Shown here in pieces: positions 6,083-9,837 of a stretch of DNA of 9,837 nt; the stretch's first letter is position 1; every line of letters begins with the position of its first letter. Made by a program: the position numbers and the translations under genes. The DNA comes from Thiomicrorhabdus sp. (lineage in GTDB: Bacteria > Pseudomonadota > Gammaproteobacteria > Thiomicrospirales > Thiomicrospiraceae). The notes beneath the pieces were generated by a model. That model saw only the letters and a program-made list of their open reading frames with translations. It did no database searches and was not told the DNA's origin. The DNA lies in contig WFNQ01000036.1 in the NCBI GenBank assembly GCA_015488565.1, forward strand, positions 1 through 9,837. Direction: 5' to 3'.

Positions 6083-6094
6083 AAGAGTCTCTCC

Positions 6095-7171
6095 TTAAGG
6101 TTGGCTGTTAGCTGTAGCGGGTGGCGGTGAGACAGGTTTGACATTAATCGTCCCTGTTAAGGAGGTTAAGAAATCAGCTATTTTAGCGCGATCTTCACTG
6201 GGTATTTGTCGACCCAATTGGTTTAATCCCATAATGGTAATGGCTTGATCGAGTGTTTGTGCACCAGCGGTATGAAAATAAGGAGCAGTCAGTTCAATAT
6301 TACGTAAAGAAGGGACTTTAAAAACGTGTTTATCTTCTTCATTTTTAGTTAAGTTAAAACGCCCATTATTGACTAAGTTTTGATCTTTTTCGGAAAAGAA
6401 AGCAGCAATAGCACCAAATTTTTGCATCATATTGCCGCCAAAATTAGCGCCTTGATGACAAGAGACACAGCCGTAACTTTGAAATAAACCGTATCCTTCA
6501 ATTTGATTGGTTGTTAAGGCAGAATCATCGCCTCTTAGATAGGCATCAATAGGAGCTGGGGTGATTAAACTGCGTTCAAACTCGGCAATGGCATCGGTAA
6601 TGGTGTATTTGGTAATGCCTTGTATTGGATAAATATCTTTAAATAACTCTTTATATTGATCAACGGCTTGAATTCTTGCTACGGCATTAGGCCATTTAGC
6701 TCCCATCTCTCCTGGGTTATCGACAGGGCCTTCCGCTTGATGGCGTAAGCTGGGTGCTCGGCCATCCCAAAATTGTTTAAAGTTTAAACCACTGTTAAGG
6801 GTGGTGGGCGAGTTAATAGGGCCTAATTGACCATTGATACCTGTTGAAACAGCGGCATTATCATCGCCACCTTCTGAATAAATATGACAGCTGGCACAAG
6901 AGAGTGTGCCATCACCTGATAAGCGGGTGTCATGATAGAGCATATTACCAAGGTCTATTTTTTTAGGGTTTAAGTTAAGGTCCTTCATTTCAGGCAGAGG
7001 CTGATGATATTTGACTCTTGAAGGTTCGGTAGAGAGTCCAACTAAAATAGGTTCTTCAATGGTTTTAGTAAAATTAAGGTAATTTTCACTGTCTTCTTGG
7101 CAACCAATTAATAGTGTCGATGCAATAAATAGACTCGCCATTCCGAATGATTTTGATATAAATAGTCTCAT
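6095..7171 (-). CDS. Di-heme cytochrome c peroxidase, lipoprotein form
   Basis: Reduces H2O2 to water with electrons from small c-type cytochromes, on the periplasmic side. It is 358 aa. Residues 1-24 are a lipoprotein signal with lipobox LIGC (C24), so the enzyme should be membrane-anchored rather than soluble. Heme sites: CASCH (92-96) and CVSCH (235-239). Other family blocks: LGNMLYHDTRLSGDGTLSC, SPTTLNSGLNFKQFWDGRA, and the active-site pair Q145 and E155 in RHQAEGPVDNPGEM, with the ten-residue spacing of the Pseudomonas enzyme. APYFHTAG precedes IMGLNQLG, whose M314 is the expected high-potential heme ligand. In Pseudomonas CcpA a His (H71, in SVGHGWQ) closes the low-potential heme until reduction; here the aligned residue is Ile112 (STGINGQ). 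The C-terminus ends in a Pro-rich tail. AGGGG lies six bases before the ATG. It lies 36 bases after the als-like gene and 12 before mcp. Confidence 0.93.
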   Translation of the reverse strand: MRLFISKSFGMASLFIASTLLIGCQEDSENYLNFTKTIEEPILVGLSTEPSRVKYHQPLPEMKDLNLNPKKIDLGNMLYHDTRLSGDGTLSCASCHIYSEGGDDNAAVSTGINGQLGPINSPTTLNSGLNFKQFWDGRAPSLRHQAEGPVDNPGEMGAKWPNAVARIQAVDQYKELFKDIYPIQGITKYTITDAIAEFERSLITPAPIDAYLRGDDSALTTNQIEGYGLFQSYGCVSCHQGANFGGNMMQKFGAIAAFFSEKDQNLVNNGRFNLTKNEEDKHVFKVPSLRNIELTAPYFHTAGAQTLDQAITIMGLNQLGRQIPSEDRAKIADFLTSLTGTINVKPVSPPPATANSQP

Positions 7172-7207
7172 TAATAACCCCTAAATTTGATATTTAAAAT
7201 GGAAGGA

Positions 7208-8863
7208 TTAACCTTCTATTTCAGAGAGTACATTGCCTAATAAAGCGGTTAAACGATCATTTTGAGAGTAATCTACAGGACAATCAATGACGGTTACCGT
7301 GTTTAATTCTAACGCTTTTTCTAATTCAGGCAAGAGTTGATTTGCTGATTCAATACGAACTCCTTCTGCACCAAATGATTTGGCGTACTGTACAAAATCG
7401 GGATTTTTAAAGTCAATGTAGGCAGAACGGCCAAAACGGCGTTGTTGTTTCCACTCAATTAGCCCATATTGACTGTCATTCCAAATTAAAATAACAATAG
7501 GGGTTTGACAACGTATGGCCGTTTCAATTTCTTGAGAATTCATCATAAAGCCAGCATCGCCAGTGACCGCTACAACACCTTTATTAGGATAGGCTAATTT
7601 TGCCGCCACAGCACCTGGTACAGCAATGCCCATGCCAGCAAATCCGTTTGAAATAATGCAGGTATTGGGTTGGTCACAGCGAAACATACGTGCCATCCAC
7701 ATTTTATGAGAACCAACGTCGCTAATGGCAATGTCTGAAGCGTTCATGGCGGTTCTTAAATCCCAAATAATTTTTTGGGGTAGCATAGGCCAAGCACTAC
7801 TATCACGACATCGATTCATCTCGTCAACCATGGCGTTTCTAAGTAAAAAATCAATATTGGTTTTTTGGACAGCACCAGCACAGAGTTCCGTTAATGCTTC
7901 TCCTAATAAGGCAAAGTTTTTTCCAATATTTCCAATCAGTTCAATATGTGGAATATAACAGCTGTCTACTTCTGCTTTTTTGGTGTCAATATGAATTAGG
8001 GTGTGTTCTCGGTTGGGGTTCCAGAGGTGAGGATGGTATTCCACCATATCAAACCCAACGCAAATAATGACATCGGCTTTGGCAAAGCCGCCATTTTCAT
8101 AATCCCCTTTTTGTAGTCCTGCTGTTCCCATCGCCATGTCGTGTGAAAAAGGAATTATCCCTTTTGCCATAAAGGTATTTACAACAGGAATTTTATGGGT
8201 ATCAACAAAGGTTTTAATATCATGACTGGCACGAGATCTGACCGCACCATTTCCCACTAAAATTAAAGGATTTTTGGCTTTTTTAACCAATTGAGCCGCT
8301 TCATTAACAAGGGCTTTATCTGCAAATGTTAATCGGTTAATACTGACAGGAAGAGGGGATTCTAATGAGTTGAGTTCAACGATATTTTCAGGTAAATCAA
8401 TAAACGTCGCTCCAGGTTTTTCGGCTTCGGCCAGTTTAAAGGCTTTACGAACAATTTCTGGAATCGTATCAGGCTCTAAAACTTGTGCAGCATATTTAGT
8501 TATGGGTTTAAACATACTAACCAAATCAACCACTTGATGAGACTCTTTATGCAATCGAGAGGTGCCTGCTTGTCCTGCAATGGCGACTAAAGGGGCATTG
8601 TCCATATTGGCATCTGCCACCCCTGTAACTAGATTTGTGGCACCAGGACCTAAAGTAGAGAGGCAAACACCAGGTTTACCTGTTAAACGGCCATAAACAT
8701 CGGCCATGTAAGCCGCTCCTTGTTCGTGTCGGGTTGTGATAAATTGAATGTCTGAATCTAATAAGGCATCCATAACATCTAAATTTTCTTCACCGGGAAT
8801 ACCAAAAATAAATTCGACATTTTCATTTTCTAGACATTTTACAAACAGTTTAGCGGCTTTCAT
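7208..8863 (-). CDS. Acetolactate synthase large-subunit family protein (TPP enzyme)
   Basis: Cytoplasmic thiamine diphosphate enzyme of 551 aa, predicted to condense two pyruvates to 2-acetolactate with release of CO2. N-terminal PYR domain: GIPGEENLDVMDAL (21-34), the catalytic Glu47 in RHEQGAAYMADVYGRLTGKP, and GPGATNLVTGVADANMD (72-88). The central domain runs from about 185 to 325. C-terminal PP domain: the metal/TPP motif begins GDAGFMMNSQEIETA (435-449) and ends WNDSQYG (461-467). The WND form and the lack of a small regulatory (ilvN-like) gene next door resemble the catabolic AlsS type more than biosynthetic AHAS, but this MKAAKLFVKCLE-type family is also annotated simply as 'large subunit'. 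Pyruvate oxidase is a remote alternative. A GAGAG lies four bases before the ATG. It is first in the block with ccp and mcp, a curious partnership. Confidence 0.85.
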   Translation of the reverse strand: MKAAKLFVKCLENENVEFIFGIPGEENLDVMDALLDSDIQFITTRHEQGAAYMADVYGRLTGKPGVCLSTLGPGATNLVTGVADANMDNAPLVAIAGQAGTSRLHKESHQVVDLVSMFKPITKYAAQVLEPDTIPEIVRKAFKLAEAEKPGATFIDLPENIVELNSLESPLPVSINRLTFADKALVNEAAQLVKKAKNPLILVGNGAVRSRASHDIKTFVDTHKIPVVNTFMAKGIIPFSHDMAMGTAGLQKGDYENGGFAKADVIICVGFDMVEYHPHLWNPNREHTLIHIDTKKAEVDSCYIPHIELIGNIGKNFALLGEALTELCAGAVQKTNIDFLLRNAMVDEMNRCRDSSAWPMLPQKIIWDLRTAMNASDIAISDVGSHKMWMARMFRCDQPNTCIISNGFAGMGIAVPGAVAAKLAYPNKGVVAVTGDAGFMMNSQEIETAIRCQTPIVILIWNDSQYGLIEWKQQRRFGRSAYIDFKNPDFVQYAKSFGAEGVRIESANQLLPELEKALELNTVTVIDCPVDYSQNDRLTALLGNVLSEIEG

Positions 8864-8933
8864 GAGACTCTCAATTTTAATGAGCTTTAATAATAATGCA
8901 TTCGACGAGATTAGATTATTTTTTTTACAAAAT

Positions 8934-8957
8934 AAAAAAGGGACAAAAGTCCCTTTT
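8934..8957 (-). terminator. Rho-independent terminator after dsbA
   Basis: On the minus strand, AAAAGGGAC-TTTT-GTCCCTTTT forms a nine-pair stem with a four-base loop (8957-8936), followed by more T residues and TTATTTTG. It lies 35 bases past the dsbA stop and separates dsbA from the als-like gene. The rest of the gap to the als start (8864-8933) is AT-rich with an eight-T run, and no promoter could be placed with confidence. Confidence 0.85.
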
Positions 8958-8991
8958 AATAAAAATAGTTTAGCCTTAGAAAGGTTTTACA

Positions 8992-9621
8992 TTACATTTT
9001 TGTTAATTTATTAACCACTTCCCAAAGTTCTTCTGGACTGCCAGACATAGGGACATCCGTTCGGTATTTACCATTAACAACAATACTGGGTACGCCTTTA
9101 ATGCCATAGTCAAGCGTTAATTTACGAGCTTTACGAACCAATTGATCCACTTTAAAACTATTAAATGTGGCGATAAATTTTTCTTTATCGGCGCCATATT
9201 GAGTAAAGAATTCAGCTAATTCTTCAACCGTACGCATGTGTTTATTATCACGATGGATGGCATCAAAATAAGCCTTATGTGCTTTATCCAAAATACCAAG
9301 TTCTTTTAAAGTATAAAAGACCTTTCCTAAAAAGATAAATTCAGGCTTATTAAAAATAGCTGGCATCAGCTCAAATTCAACATTTTTTGACTTCGTTTCA
9401 AGCCATTTGTCTAAGCTTGGTTCTAAGTGGTAGCAAGAGGGGCAGGTGTATAAAAAAATTTCGACCACTTTCATTTTAAAAGGCGCAATAGATTGCTCTT
9501 TATGGACTTTTTTATATTCTACACCAGCCAATAAACCTGAGTTATCCGCTAGGGTACTGGTACTTAGTGTTGCAGCAATAAATAAACCTGCAAAAGAAGA
9601 GAGTAACTTTCTACGTAACAT
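8992..9621 (-). CDS. dsbA: Thiol:disulfide interchange protein DsbA, CPSC active site
   Basis: Periplasmic oxidase that introduces disulfide bonds into exported proteins, normally re-oxidised by DsbB. It is 209 aa. Residues 1-25 are a Sec signal (MLRRKLL, hydrophobic core, cleavage at TLA-DN). The thioredoxin fold has the active site C60-P-S-C63 in LYTCPSCYHLEP, a helical insert (about 95-165), and the cis-proline loop GIKGVPSIVVNGKY (173-186, P178). The usual DsbA dipeptide is Pro-His (CPHC). Here Ser replaces His, and in this family the dipeptide tunes redox potential, so a weaker oxidant is possible. The GVPSIVVNGKYRTD segment and overall layout favour DsbA over DsbC/G or DsbE types. GAGGT lies nine bases before the ATG. 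It stands alone with its own terminator, divergent from an unknown gene. Confidence 0.92.
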   Translation of the reverse strand: MLRRKLLSSFAGLFIAATLSTSTLADNSGLLAGVEYKKVHKEQSIAPFKMKVVEIFLYTCPSCYHLEPSLDKWLETKSKNVEFELMPAIFNKPEFIFLGKVFYTLKELGILDKAHKAYFDAIHRDNKHMRTVEELAEFFTQYGADKEKFIATFNSFKVDQLVRKARKLTLDYGIKGVPSIVVNGKYRTDVPMSGSPEELWEVVNKLTKM

Positions 9622-9679
9622 TGTTTTTAAACCTCATAATAATTAGGGTAACGGATAGATTCGTTAAAAATTAGCATAG

Positions 9680-9707
9680 AGTATATACTTATGTAGATTA
9701 TTGATAA
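9680..9707 (-). promoter_or_regulatory. Candidate promoter for dsbA
   Basis: On the minus strand, TTATCA (9707-9702) and TATACT (9685-9680) are separated by 16 bases and would start transcription roughly 50 bases before the dsbA ATG. The -10 lies within the perfect 10-bp palindrome AGTATATACT (9680-9689), which offers a TATACT in both directions and could serve the divergent gene too. Hexamer match only. Confidence 0.35.
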
Positions 9708-9739
9708 AGCCCAAATCCTTACATAGGAACACGAATCTA

Positions 9740-9837
9740 GTGCAACCCTTTGAAAAATCTATGATTTTAAAATATTACGCCGAACCTATGGGTGCGACGG
9801 CAGATTTAAAAACCCTAGGTTTTCCAAATGCTTACAC
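9740..9837 (+). CDS. Unrecognised protein, N-terminal part (runs off the window)
   Basis: Open reading frame to the window edge, 32 codons from GTG 9740 or 25 from ATG 9761. The peptide begins (M/V)QPFEKSMILKYYAEP and continues MGATADLKTLGFPNAY. The GTG has AGGA (9725-9728) upstream at a rather long 11 bases. The ATG has no ribosome binding site, so the GTG is slightly preferred. There is no signal peptide or membrane segment in the visible part. It is divergent from dsbA with a 118-base gap. I do not recognise the family, and the fragment is too short to judge function. Coding is supported only by the open frame and gene-like position. Confidence 0.5.
   Translation, partial: MQPFEKSMILKYYAEPMGATADLKTLGFPNAY

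Noticed and set aside
7208..8863. Pyruvate oxidase making H2O2 to be removed by the neighbouring peroxidase
   Set aside because: An attractive pairing, but the GEEN, GPGATNLVTGVADANMD and WNDSQYG motifs fit the acetolactate synthase family better. There is no positive sequence evidence for an oxidase.

Overview
This is an AT-rich bacterial chromosomal segment. The gene families (OxyR-type LysR regulator, MlaA, DsbA, YdjA-like nitroreductase, periplasmic di-heme cytochrome c peroxidase, and a small conserved protein often mislabelled 'tryptophan synthase beta-like') point to a gammaproteobacterium, probably a free-living respiring one that can do chemotaxis. I cannot fix the genus. Nothing looks like a phage, IS element, CRISPR array, tRNA or rRNA.

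Layout. 1-350: 5' part of a type-2 leuA (minus), divergent from an Lrp/AsnC regulator (509-973, plus) across a repeat-rich control region. 981-2675: oxyR followed by mlaA, both minus and in one reading frame, nine bases apart. 2676-3025: a very AT-rich gap with two perfect, opposed DnaA boxes inside a 12-bp inverted repeat. 3026-3631: nitroreductase (plus), converging with a small conserved gene (3626-3967, minus). 4064-8863: a minus-strand block read als-like, then ccp, then mcp, ended by a strong terminator at 3982-4006. 8992-9621: dsbA (minus) with its own terminator. 9740 onward: 5' end of an unrecognised plus-strand gene.

How the genes may work together. leuA and the Lrp-type regulator form a plausible amino-acid-responsive pair. 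The rest has a redox theme: an OxyR-like peroxide sensor, a flavin nitroreductase, a cytochrome c peroxidase and a thiol oxidase. The most unusual arrangement is the als-ccp-mcp block, which puts a periplasmic peroxidase directly upstream of, and probably translationally coupled to, a chemoreceptor with an all-helical periplasmic domain.

Three proteins depart from their family norms at functional residues: OxyR lacks the resolving cysteine, MlaA has no lipobox cysteine, and the peroxidase has Ile where the switchable low-potential-heme His normally lies. Most of the window is otherwise ordinary. The best leads are the DnaA-box region and these residue changes.
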